DNA of 61,493 bases, taken from Chromera velia (taxonomy: Eukaryota > Sar > Chromeraceae). The stretch is taken from NCBI GenBank assembly GCA_018398765.1, contig JAHBMJ010004287.1:1-61493 (forward strand), written 5' to 3'. This document shows positions 11,612-22,169 of this stretch, piece after piece. Numbering within the stretch: position 1 is the stretch's first letter; each line of letters starts with the position of its first letter. The notes below the pieces were generated by a model. The model saw only the letters and a program-made list of their open reading frames with translations, was not told the origin of the DNA and made no database searches. The translations under genes were made by a program, and so were the position numbers.

Positions 11612-11666
<55 letters not shown>

Positions 11667-14600
11667 TATGGAAAGAAAGAAACAGAGAGAGAGAGAGAGA
11701 GAGCGCGAGAGAGAGAGAGCGAGAGAGAGAAAGAGAGACAGCAAAAGAGAGAGGACCCCGAGTGAGGGAAGGAAAGGGGGACTGGCAGAAGAATGGAGAA
11801 TCCGCAGAGAAATAGGGTGGTGCATTGGCACAGTGTAGGATCATCATGCCGCGCAGTCGTTTGCCTGCCTTTGTCGATCCTTTGTGAGGCCCGACATTGG
11901 CCAAGGAAAGCATTGAAGTGCACTGACGTCTCTTGTTTCTTTTTTCTTTCCTCTCTCTCCTCTGCAGTCGTCGGGAAGGGCGAATTCCGATTTGGTTCGG
12001 AGACAGGTGGGTCTTTGGGTCTTTGGGTCTTTTTCTTTTTTAGGGTGTGCTTGAAGGTTGAAGAGACAGAAAGAGGAGTATGTAGATGGAGGGATCGGCT
12101 GGTCCTTGTGGAGGGCAACAGGGCAGGCAGACTGACAGCGACCATCGTGGGTGTGAACAGAAAGACTGACTGAAGGCTGCTCTGTTTCTTTTGCACTCGC
12201 TTGGCATTCCCATGTGTGGACTCAACGCTTTTTTCCATTCATCCATTCATTCATTCATTCATTCATTTTGAGAGAAGCGTTTGTAACGGAATCAAGAAGA
12301 CGGGAACCAAAAAATCGGCACGCACGTTATCGTCCGCCTTTCTCTGTCTTTCCTCAAAAAGTGTACATCGTGGAAAGAAAAGGTTTGATGTTTCTTGGCA
12401 GGAAGATACACTGCGTGCTCCTTCTTGTCTGCTCCTTTCTCGGTTCCCTTGCAGAGCTGATTCACAGTTGGGATCTTCACGTTCGGCCTGCAGTCACAGG
12501 GGCAGCAGAGGACCAGGCTCTGCGAATGGGGGAAGGGGGAGGGGGAGCTGTTGCTCTTCCAGAGTTCAAGACTCTTCTGGAAAAGAGCGGGGGGCTTTGT
12601 GGGTCCTCGGGAAACACTGGGTGGTTCAAGAGCGGGGACATGAGTAACCCCGCGTGGAGGGATTGGCAGTCCGAGACGGCGGGGGGGCTCTTCAGTGTGT
12701 CCAGAGAAGGGGGGGAGACGGCGTCAGGCGGCCCGGGTAGTTTTGCATGGTCAGTCAGTCATTCAGTCAGTCTGGCTGTGTGTCCAAAGTTCCGTCTAGC
12801 TCGTCTAGCTGCTGCTGGACTTCTGCTGCCCGTGAAATCAGAGGGCCGCCCAATTCTCGAAATTTCAAGTGCTTTTAATTGGGAGGGAGAGATCGGTCGG
12901 CGCGAAAGAGGAACGCCTACCTAGCATGTCTTCGAACCGGTGAAAAGTTGTCTGTATGTGCCAGAGAGACAAAAATGGACGATCGATTGTTGTCGCTCTG
13001 CAAGTCTGCATGTGGATGGGGGGAGTGTCGGATCAATTCGATGCACAAAAAGAAAGAAGAGGTCCATGCAGCCAGCCAATGTGGGTCTCCTCCCATGCAT
13101 GGGTTCCGATTTCGTTCTCATGTCGTCTTCCTATCCGCTCTTCTTCCTTTTTTTGCATCTCTGCATTTCTTTTCATTGTGAATGGACGCTTGAACGGATA
13201 ACTGGTTGTGCCGATGATACGAACAACTGTTTGCATCTGCATTTATTTCAGGGTGGATCTCCGAGAGCTTCTCTCTGCACCCGGGCCCACTGCGGGACCC
13301 TCGTCCTCCCCTTCCCCCCCTCCTGCCTCCTCTTCCCCCTCTGCTGGAGAGGGGAACGGAAAAAGACTTCTGCAAGGCTCCAGTTCTTCAGTCACCTCTG
13401 AACGGAGTGCAGTGCTGGAGGCTGAGGTCGATACAGAAGGAAGAAGGAGAGAAGTTTTGAGGCCTCTTGCAGTGGAGGATGGAGCGTCAATTTCCGATCC
13501 TGTCCCTGATTTCTTGGTGGTGGCTGCAGGGGTGCAGGCAAGCCATAACCAGACGGAGGGCAGGGTATTAGGTCTAGCGCAAGAAGCGGTTGGAAGTAGA
13601 GGAGAGTGGAACGAGGAGCCCAGTGAGCCTTCATTTCCTCATCTGCCCAGTGAGACCGTTTCACCCCTTCCTGCCGACGCGTCCTCATTTTGGTCGTCGC
13701 CCTCTTCCTCTTCCTCCTCCTTATCCGCTCCCTCTCCTCCTTCTGTTTCAGCTTCTGCGCCTTTCCCATTGAGTGAAGCAACGGAGATGACAGAGAGAAG
13801 GCGAAGCTTGAGAAGTGTTCCCAAAATGCGAACAGGTTCGGGTTGGGGAGGCACAAGAGAGAGTCCACAAGACTCTGGGGGAGGACGAGAGGAGGCAGAG
13901 TCAAATCGAGACCGGGCGCAACGCCTTCTCAGTGAGGGCCTCGAGGAGTCCTCCCCTGCCTCCGCGACTGCCTCTGCCTCTTCGTCCGTGAAAGAGAAAG
14001 AAAGGGAAAGACTGCTGACTGAAGTGCCGAACTCAGCCGTCGGACCCGCCAGATGGCCCGTTGTTGGCGGGAAACACCCGCCTGTGCGCGCCCGGTGGGT
14101 GAGTGGGTGCAAAGCCGTGCAGCGAAAGAACTTCAGGGAGGCAGAGAGAGAAGACAGGGATGGAAAAGAGAAGAGCGTCCATCCATTCATGTGTTCGTTT
14201 TTTTGTTTAAGAAGCATCGGCAGAACAAAGTAGACTTGAGGAACCTTTGTTTTTGTCGTATTGTCTCCTGATCGTTTTCGTCTGACTGATGTTAGAAGCA
14301 ACGAAAAAGGCAGGCTCGTCTGACTGATGTTAGAAGCAACGAAAAAGGCAGGCTCGTCTGACTGATGTTAGTAGCAACGAAAAAGGCAGGCTCGTCTGAC
14401 TGATGTTAGAAGCAACGAAAAAGGCAGGCTCGTCTGACTGATGTTGGTAGCAACGAAAAAGGCAGGCTCGTCTGACTGATGTTAGAAGCAACGAAAAAGG
14501 CAGGCTCGTCTGACTGATGTTAGAAGCAACGAAAAAGGCAGGCTCGTCTGACTGATGTTAGAAGAGACGAAAAAGGCAGGCGCCAAGGCAGAGCGAGGGC

Positions 14601-15388
14601 AAGGCGGCTGGTCTGCATGGGCGATGCTAAACATCTCTCGAGTGTCCGTTCCGAACCCTCCCCTTTCGTGTATGGCTGTACCAACGTACAGAGCACACAC
14701 GTATTCGTAGGCGTGGTTTTTAGGGGTGTGGTTTTTGCCTGTTGTTGATCGCCAATTGTTGATGTTTGCGGATCAAGGTGCTTCTTTTATTAATATATGC
14801 ATGAAGGAAGTGTGTGTGGATTTAAGAATGGACTGTGCGTGCAGATCTGGTGCCTTCTTTGCAAAGGGCAGATTGAAACTTCGGGTGCTTTTTGGACCGG
14901 GAGGAAAGTCGGCGCACGAGGCGGCACACGAGTTGCACTCTTCGTTTCCCTTCATTCCAAAGGCGTTGGGGGAGGACGAAGAAGGGGGGCTGGGTGCAAA
15001 CGGCGAATTCCCAGTGTCATCTGACCAGGCAAAGGACGTAGTTGGGAAAGAGGAACAAAGAATTGCAGAGGGTGGAATCGTGCAAGGGTTTTTGGGTGTG
15101 GCAATGCACTGCAGCCTTTGGGGGTCCTCGAGAGAAGAGACGGGGAGTGGAGATGACTCTTTTCTTGAGGGGGAAGGGGAGGAGGATGCGGACGAGACGG
15201 CAGTCATCTGGTTGGTCAAGTCAGAGGAGGGTTTGAAGCCAGAGGAGTGGTCGAAGACTGCGGGACTGGAGGGATGGCACCTCTGCAGTCTGCATTTGAT
15301 AGATGCGAGGGAGGACGGGCAGAATGAGGGGGGACTCGGATGGCTGACGGTTCATAAGATCACTGTTGAATCGTTGTCAGCGCAGTGA
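8330..15388 (+). CDS. Predicted multi-exon membrane protein, unknown family
   Basis: I do not recognise this protein. Nine exons join in phase: 8330-8530, 8862-9753, 10131-10180, 10552-10625, 11195-11292, 11968-12006, 12455-12749, 13252-14094, 14845-15388, giving about 1,011 residues. Hydrophobic segments lie near residues 37-65 (VTLLLALVFYASLYSI), 347-371 (QLLCCLGFCGGGFFWILG, completed by LLFF in exon 3) and 382-400 (WGSLNLLLGCFTLATMEM). Between the first two is a long Gly/Arg/Ser low-complexity stretch. After the third comes a conserved-looking soluble stretch (YVPRRSHGVYSVGGEPFNP, KGEFRFGSET), then acidic/Ser-rich sequence and a compact C-terminus (GWHLCSLHLIDAR). The middle joins (exons 2-7) are the best supported. 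The exon 1 donor (ctg/gtcctc) and exon 9 acceptor are weaker; the latter could instead be at 14872, 27 bases further. Two genes instead of one is possible. Confidence 0.6.
8613..8654. repeat. (TG)n(CG)n dinucleotide repeat in intron 1
   Basis: Uninterrupted GT then GC dinucleotides inside the first intron of the membrane protein gene; potentially Z-DNA-forming. Confidence 0.9.
11053..11187. repeat. Long interrupted (TG)n array in intron 4
   Basis: Several blocks of GT dinucleotides separated by gtaagt-like interruptions run almost to the acceptor (atctgtag) of the exon starting at 11195. The interruptions repeatedly create donor-like GTAAGT sites. Confidence 0.9.
11520..11745. repeat. (GA)n / (CA)n array in intron 5
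   Basis: Blocks of GA and CA dinucleotides mixed with GAAA units, within the intron before the exon at 11968. Long frames on both strands here are artefacts. Confidence 0.9.
14280..14583 (+). repeat. 38-bp minisatellite, eight copies, in intron 8
   Basis: Eight head-to-tail 38-bp units begin at 14280, 14318, 14356, 14394, 14432, 14470, 14508 and 14546. The unit starts gtctgactgatgttagaagc and ends gaaaaaggcaggctc. Copies differ by single substitutions only (agaagc to agtagc or ggtagc; the last has agaaga). Being non-coding and a precise length multiple, it should be length-polymorphic. Confidence 0.95.
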
Positions 15389-17097
15389 GAGAGAGAATCT
15401 CAGAAATTCATACAACTTCGGCTATTTCCGCGGGGAGTGCATGTGGTTAAATGATGTTAAATGCTTCCAACTCAATCTGGTTCCAACTTTATATTCTGAA
15501 CTTATCGCCACGTGTAGTGATGCCTGCAATAAAAATACTAAACCATCACGATCTGTTTTTTAGTTTAGTATCTTAGTCTAGTAGTATATCTAAACTCTTA
15601 TTCTAGATATATATATATATCATACTGTCACTATATAGTACTATGAATAAATCAATGAATGTCGAAGCCCTCAGGCTGCTCGCTAACAAATAATTGGAAG
15701 GACTGATGGGAACAATGAAGATCGGTTTCCTGTTCTGCAACTTTATATTTTCGGAAAGATTCCCTGGCAGAATCCCCACTTGGTGTACTCTAGTGGACTT
15801 TTCGAGCTGCTTACTGGTAAACACGTGCTGCCAGTGTCTCCTTTATAATTGGTTAACAGAAAGGCTGGAAGGAGTAAACATCCTGAGTCTTTCTGTGATG
15901 TACTGAAGATACGTTATGATACAAATGGTATCTCCATCCTGAACTGTTGGTTCACGTCCAAACTTGTTCAGGAAGGAAATGTCGTCGAGAACTTTTGAAG
16001 CGCGTTGATGATTTCCGATTTCATATTATCGAGCAGTAGATGTTTGCTGTAAAGCCAGCCTTGAGACGCACGAGCTTCCGATCGAGTAAAATTTAAATTA
16101 ACCATGTTTGTGTTTATGATGAAAAAAGGAAGAATGAGGAGTTAATTATGTACTCAGGAGTATGAAAATCTAAAACCCGTCTGAGTGCTCAAAATGAATC
16201 AAGTGAGACACCAGAGCAAATTAAGGACATGATAAACAAAATATAAAAAAATGAAGCATCATCAAAGGTCAGAAATGTGCGGAAGATATCGATCGGAGGT
16301 CTTATTATAAAATATCTTAAATCTGATGACATTCTATGATATTTGAAGACATCCAGAGACCGTATGAGATCCGTGAGAGATTCAAAAAAGAATGAAGCGC
16401 ATAAAAAACGTTGAGATTCGATTATCTGCATATGCATGAGATTCGCTGTACGCTACTGCATGTATGAATATGTATGAATATGCATGAATTAGCATCAATT
16501 AAATGATTGCGTGTTCCTATGCGTTCCAGATATGTTATCCGGGGGGCACGACCTAAAAAAACCGTCGCAAAGGCATGCACACAAGGGTCACTGTGCTCCT
16601 ACAGAATCAGGATGAGTTTCTGAACAAGGATCAGTTTTCAAAAATTTTGTACGGGTTCAAAAGTTGGTTGTAAGTGTAAAAACCTGAAAAAGACAAACTA
16701 GTCGCGCGCGCCAACAAACAAAAAAAAAATTAACGTACGAAAAAAAAAAAATATATCGGAGGTCTTATTAATCACCCAGAGATCAGAGAGCTATCCTTGC
16801 AGAGACATGCAAGAATTAATGCGCACGAATCGCACAAAAGAAACGCTGAGATTCATCAGATCATGTCAGATCAGCGCTGAGTTGCAGTGCTGAGTCTTCT
16901 GCACTGGCATTTCGTTCATCATGCCTTAACACCCTCAGTGTGAGAGAGTCTGAGATAGAGAGAGTTACCACTCGCCGGAATTGAAACCGTCAGAGCTTCC
17001 CGCTACCGTGTGAATATTGGGAGACGGCAAATTGAATTTTGGGTGCACATTTCAAACGTCTTTGTTGCCAGAGGTCTGAGGGATTCCAGGACGCCAA
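15389..17097. other. AT-rich intergenic, no gene seen
   Basis: No exon or RNA gene was recognised. The words atcggaggtcttatta occur twice (near 16293 and 16755), as do short gagattc-containing segments, suggesting old duplicated non-coding sequence. Confidence 0.5.
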
Positions 17098-18636
17098 ATG
17101 CTGCGATTTATTTTCGCCTGCGCTCTCGCAGGCAGCCGTGCTTTCCTTTTGAAAGTCCTTGATGGTAACAGCCGCTTTCTGTTGCTTCAAAAACGTCCTA
17201 TACAGCGTTCTGCCGTCTCGGCCTCGAGCTCTGCGGCCGTATCCGGGGACAAATTTGACGTTGGGGCTGAAATCACCTGGAAGAGGTCGTGTACATCTGA
17301 TCTTTTGGGGCCATCTTTCTGCCGAGGGGCCGTCGTGAGTGATGGCCCCGTCTGACCGGAGGGACAGAAGAGCCGGCCGTCTCCGTCTCCGTTGAGAGTG
17401 CGGCCAGTCTGGAGGACCAGGAGACGGCACTGCAACCCCTGTTGAGCCGAATGAACGCGGCGCCGTTCGGTGACCAATTCGAGACGCGAGTGGACCCCAA
17501 GGTCCGAGATGCGCTGCAACTGCAGGTAGAGAAAGGAGCATTTGGGCTGGAGGGGCTGAGGCCGGACGGAGTGCTCGGACGGGTGCTTCGGTCAGTGGAG
17601 AGGCAGATGTTTGGTTTGGACAGTGCAGGCTGTCTCTCGGCATCTCTGTACAGTTTGAACGCCTACCGGGAGGGCGGCTTCTTCAAACCGCACAGGGATA
17701 CATACCAGTTGTCTCCGCCCGGTGCGGACAGAGACGCTAAGATGGTGGGCACGCTCGTAGTGTTCTTGCCATCCAGATTTGTGGGGGGGGAGCTCGTAGT
17801 ACAGTCGGAGTCAGGCGCGATGACAAGCATTCCCAGTTTGCTATGCGGGGAATCAGTGAGAGACGGGGGGAGGAATGCACCCTTAGAGTGGGTGGCTTTT
17901 TTCGGAGACGCTGTACACGAGGTACGTCGGCCCAAGGAGCTTCTTTTAAATCTAACTGCCATTTTGTAATTCGAGTGTTAGAAGAACACGTAATTGGTTC
18001 TTGTCGTGCAATTTTAAGTGGAACTATATCCCTTCTAGCTTCGGAGATGCCTTCATGTATCAGTTCGGTGCCACACGTCGCTCTTCTATGGGCGCATGCT
18101 GCATGCCCCACTGGCCATCTCCACGTGACACAGATGCCATTTGAGTGCACGTCGGCTTTTGGTCCATCCGGATGTATCAATTTGCATGCATTCCTGTGCT
18201 GTTGGCGCCCAGGTCGGCCGCGTGCGTGGGGGCGTCCGTCTGACGGCAACGTTTACTCTTTGGAAAACCATTGGAGAGAGTGACGCTGCAGAGAGGGAGA
18301 CGGGGACCTCTCCCTCGAGTGAAGCGCTGACGAAATTCTCCAACAGCCTCCGGAGCTTTGCCTCAGCCAGGAAAGCGGGGCTTCATGACCGTCCATTTCT
18401 GTTGTGGGACTGCGTGCATCTCTACTCGGAGGATGAGGTCAGAGGGAGAGTCAGTGGAAGGAAAGAACTCGAGGAAAGCTGAGGCAGGGTGAAAAAATGC
18501 ATGAATGAATCTTTGAATGGATCAACGAATGAATGGTGAATGGATGAGTCAATGAACAAATCAGTGGAAGGAAGGAAGCGAAGCGAAGAAGAAAGAAAGA
18601 AAGAAAGAAAGAAAGGGAGGATAAAGAAAGACAGGC

Positions 18637-18667
<31 letters not shown>

Positions 18668-19971
18668 ACGGAACGAAAGAAAGAAATCAAGAAAGAAAGA
18701 AAGACAGACAGACAGACAGACAGACAGAAAGACAGAAACGCAGACAGGAAGAGAAAGAAAAAAAGGGTCAGACAGATATCCAGAAAAGAAGGAAGGAAGG
18801 AAGGAAGGAAGGAAAGAAGGAAGGGAGGAAGGACGAACGAACGAACGAAAAATGAATTGATGAATACATGAAGGAACGGAATGTGAAATAATTGTCTGGT
18901 TGAATGAAGGGAGGGTTGAAAATTTGAATGAAAGAAAAGATAGCGCCTGCATGCTCTTTTTGCAGATGCCAAGCAAAGAAGAAAGTGGAGAGGCCGAGCC
19001 GTCGTTTGAGTCTCGTTTGAAGGGAGGGGATGCAAGCGTGGCAGCGGCAGCGCGAAAAGCCGGCCTGATTCCGCGTCTTTTCAAGGCCGTGCGAATCAAC
19101 ACAAAATCGGAAGGGGACGAAGTCCCAATCTACGCGGTAGTCGAAGGAGAGGTGTTAGTCAAAACCTGGGAACCTGTTAAGGGGGACCAGAGGGAAGATG
19201 GTAACGTGCAAGTCCCCGACTTCAAAGGCCTGGATTGGCTCATAGAGGATGCAAGAAGAACAGAGAAGAAAGAGTCTCGGGAAGGACTCAGGTTCGTTCT
19301 CCATTGCAGCTACCGCTGGCCGGGGTAGGGCCACAGTCTACTTGGTCATCCAATTGAAATTCCATTTTTCCTGCTTGGGAATATGTTTTTGCATGCGTCA
19401 AGACCCTTAATCTTTCCCACTCATGCGCTACCACAGATCGAACTGTCGGGTCTGTTCGATCGATTCGACAGGAAGCTGCTGACAATGATTGCTTCCTGTA
19501 TGTCTGAATCTAGAGCGAACGCCCTGACCGATCCTCAGAGGTGCAGCGTGTCTGCCTGCCTGCCGAGCTCAATCATGCCTGCTGCCTACCTGCTTCAGAC
19601 TGCCTGATTGCCTGCTTGCCGAGGTAACTCGTGCCTGGTTATCTGCCTGCAGGTATTTGGACCCATGCAGGGAGATTGACTTCCTTCCCCAAGACGATTC
19701 TGTTCGCACAATCGCCTTTTCGCTTCACAGGGGAGTTCGTTTGAGTGTCAAGAGGGAGGACGAGCCCGGAGGCGAAAAAGGGTGAGGGACATCCTTTCAT
19801 ACGATGAGGATGTTCATACGGGCAACTCTTGTCTCATCTACTCCGCTCAGGTGTACATCAAATGGCTCATGGTTCTCGAGCTTTCTGAAGAAAAGAAAAA
19901 AAAAACGTCCCGTCTCCGTGGAAAAGAGCAGGAAAAGAGGGATTAAGGGCAGGAAGGGCAGGGGTGGATAA
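17098..19971 (+). CDS. Prolyl-4-hydroxylase-type 2OG-Fe(II) dioxygenase
   Basis: Likely hydroxylates a protein or small substrate using 2-oxoglutarate, O2 and Fe(II). Seven exons join in phase: 17098-17334, 17421-17921, 18213-18437, 18966-19324, 19403-19540, 19653-19781, 19851-19971, about 569 residues. Exon 2 holds FFKPHRDTYQ (Fe ligands His170 and Asp172), GTLVVFLPS, FVGGELVV and FFGDAVHE (third ligand His245). Splicing at a strong donor (gag/gtacgt) continues into exon 3 with VGRVRGGVRLTATF, placing the 2OG-binding Arg about ten residues after the His, as the family requires; unspliced read-through loses it. Exon 4 has SRLKGGD following a LLWDCVHLYS segment, resembling the LKGxD region of long fungal/protist members. 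The N-terminus is hydrophobic and could be a targeting signal. Exons 1, 5 and 7 are the least certain. The substrate is unknown. Confidence 0.75.
18584..18850. repeat. (GAAA)n / (GACA)n / (GAAG)n array in intron 3
   Basis: A purine-rich tetranucleotide array occupies most of the intron between dioxygenase exons 3 and 4, followed by GAAT-like units. Confidence 0.9.
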
Positions 19972-21365
19972 CCGTTTCTGATGAAAAGAAAGAAAGAAAG
20001 AAAGCATTTGATGGTTTGTCAGGCAGGCAGATATGACAACAAGTATGATTGTGACCTTCTGCACGATCTCCTCGTTCTACGGGGAGCTTTCTTCTTCCCA
20101 CAGCAAGAGGAATGAACGGAGAAAAAAACCACTGCGAGAAAAGAACACCAGCTGAGTAGCAGCAAAAAAGGTGCGGCCGTGTAGCTTTTCAGTATCACGT
20201 ACGTCGGCTGTGTGCTACATCTATCCCGAAGCTTCCCAGGTACCCTCAGTGAGTGGCCTTTCTGCATTTGTGGCAGACATACACAGAGTACAGAGAGAGA
20301 AGTCATCAGTCCCCCCTTCTCCAGCGCAGCCAATAAGGCAGTAGAAGTTGCGTAGCATGCCATGCCATTGCGGCTGAAATGGCTCGACTGCCAACCACAG
20401 AGGAAGCTGACGAGTCAGAGACTTACAGGTGACTACGTAGCTGAAATTCCCCCGACGTCTCTGTCTCCCTCCCTGGAATGAACCCGACCCTGTGAAGACT
20501 GCAGCATGTCTGTGTGGTCTTCACGCAGTCAGCCAGCCCACTAGCTGGAGATCAAAAGATTTAAAAGTCTACCTCTCGTCCCCCGCCTCGCTGGTCGTGG
20601 CTTTGACACTCGGCTTCAGCCAGTGTTGTAAGAAAAGGAATTGGTTTTGTGTGCCGCCGCGGTGCGCCATTGGCGTCCCGTGGGGGCCCTCGGGATCTGT
20701 TACAACCCCCGTCTGAACATTTGGAGTGACGGACGCATGGGGCTTCCTCTTTTTATGTTTGTGCTGCAAGTGCCTGTACATGCATGAATGCTGTAAATAC
20801 CGGTCTATGGACAATGTGCTAGACAATGTGCCTGTTGCAGAGGCTGTACTAGGGGCTATAGCGATCCGGCCTACCATTTGGGGTGACCTAGAGCCTCAGG
20901 GTGACTATAGTTGAATCAATTTGAATGTTGTATCTAGTGTTGTATATGATTCAATAATGATTGCACGTGATCGATACCAATCTTAGTATAAACTACTAGG
21001 AAGTTGCTCAAGCTCTCCTTTTTGAATGATTTTTGAATGACATCACTGACATTCTTTATTCGCATAATTTTTTTTCCAAGGTGCATATATATAATCATAC
21101 AACCTCCCACAGCTTTTGAAATACTACAATACTTGGCGCTTTTTTAGAATGGAACCTGCGAATTGAAACTTAGGGTCACCGCCGTGTTAGGCAATGCACT
21201 ATAGATAAAAAAAAAAGACTAAAAATTTTTTTTTATCTATTTTTTTATTTTTTTTTATTTATCACCCTCTGAACTAGACAGACATAAACCTTTGCAGAGG
21301 TAAATCTTATATCTTTATGCCTATAGCTATAAGACTATCTATAGGACGCCGGTGCGCATAAGTGT
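19972..21365. other. Intergenic; one orphan exon-like ATG segment
   Basis: Mostly AT-rich. At 20378-20428 an ATG opens 17 codons (MARLPTTEEADESETYR) ending at a donor-like ag/gtgact, which looks like a first coding exon, but no continuing exon could be joined before the mobile elements. Nothing else is supported. Confidence 0.3.
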
Positions 21366-21728
21366 CTAGGGGTAATTTTTTTTAAAAAAAAAATATGGTT
21401 TCTAGGGATTTTCCAGGGCAAATTTATTTTTTTTTTTTTTGCTTTTCAATGATGACCTCCATCAAGACATAACAACCATATGTAACACCTTGCAACACAA
21501 AAGCAACAGTTGTCTAAACAGTTATATAACATTCATTTATTATTATAATAAAGAAACAATAGTATAACAACACTTAAACACCACTTTTTGATTCGTGTAA
21601 CACATTAACAACACTAAAACAACATATTTTTTAGTTTGATAACAGAAAAAAAAAAAAAAAACAATTAAAAAAGCGAAAATAACTTTTTTTAAAAAAAATT
21701 TTTTCTTTTTAAAAAAAATTACCCCTAG
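21366..21728. mobile_element. MITE-like inverted-repeat element, CTAG-bounded (second copy)
   Basis: The ends ctaggggtaatttttttt (21366) and aaaaaaaattacccctag (ending 21728) are exact inverted repeats, extending several bases into A/T runs. The interior is non-coding and rich in AACAACA and CAACAGTTG words, echoing in reverse orientation those in the element at 750-1000. It ends only seven bases before the LTR retrotransposon, which suggests insertion at or beside it. Confidence 0.5.
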
Positions 21729-21735
21729 ATAAGTA

Positions 21736-22100
21736 TGTCACGCTCTTAGGAACTAAAGTGAGGACTTGACATACGACTTAACTTATCGAGCTTAACGTAT
21801 ATGGAGGAATCTGTCCATCAGACCTCCTTGTTCCTTTTGTATTGTTTTGTTTCAATCTTAATCAATCTTATTCTTTCTATGTATTGACTTGCATGCATAC
21901 ATGCTTCTGTATTTCTAAATTAATTCTTTTTCCATGAAACCTCAGGGCGTGGGTGACGCCGTAGCGGACGGCCTGGCGTCGGACCCTTGTGCCCGCGCTT
22001 TCTCAAGCACCGGCTCTACTGATTGCCCGGCGCTGCCCCTTCACCCGCTAGTTTGATTTGTGCGCACGGTGAACTAACTTCGGTGGAGCTTGCCGTAACA
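21736..22100 (-). repeat. 3' LTR (minus-strand element)
   Basis: A 365-bp repeat beginning TGT and ending ACA on the plus strand. It differs from the partner at 27800-28164 at eight positions, all transitions. Five of the eight appear mutated in this copy if C-to-T at CpG/CpA is the direction. Confidence 0.95.
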
Positions 22101-22115
22101 CATCCCCCCTTCAAA
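22101..22115 (-). other. Polypurine tract
   Basis: On the minus strand the sequence gaaggggggatg abuts the 3' LTR, the expected position of the plus-strand primer for reverse transcription. Confidence 0.85.
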
Positions 22116-22169
22116 ACTGACACGTCCCGGGTCAGCCCGAAGGTTCGGTACTGTTGCGAGATGCCTTTT

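Noticed and set aside
11043-11838. Frames over TG, CA and GA repeats
   Set aside because: Intronic microsatellites of the membrane protein gene; the Cys/Val and His/Thr peptides are repeat artefacts.
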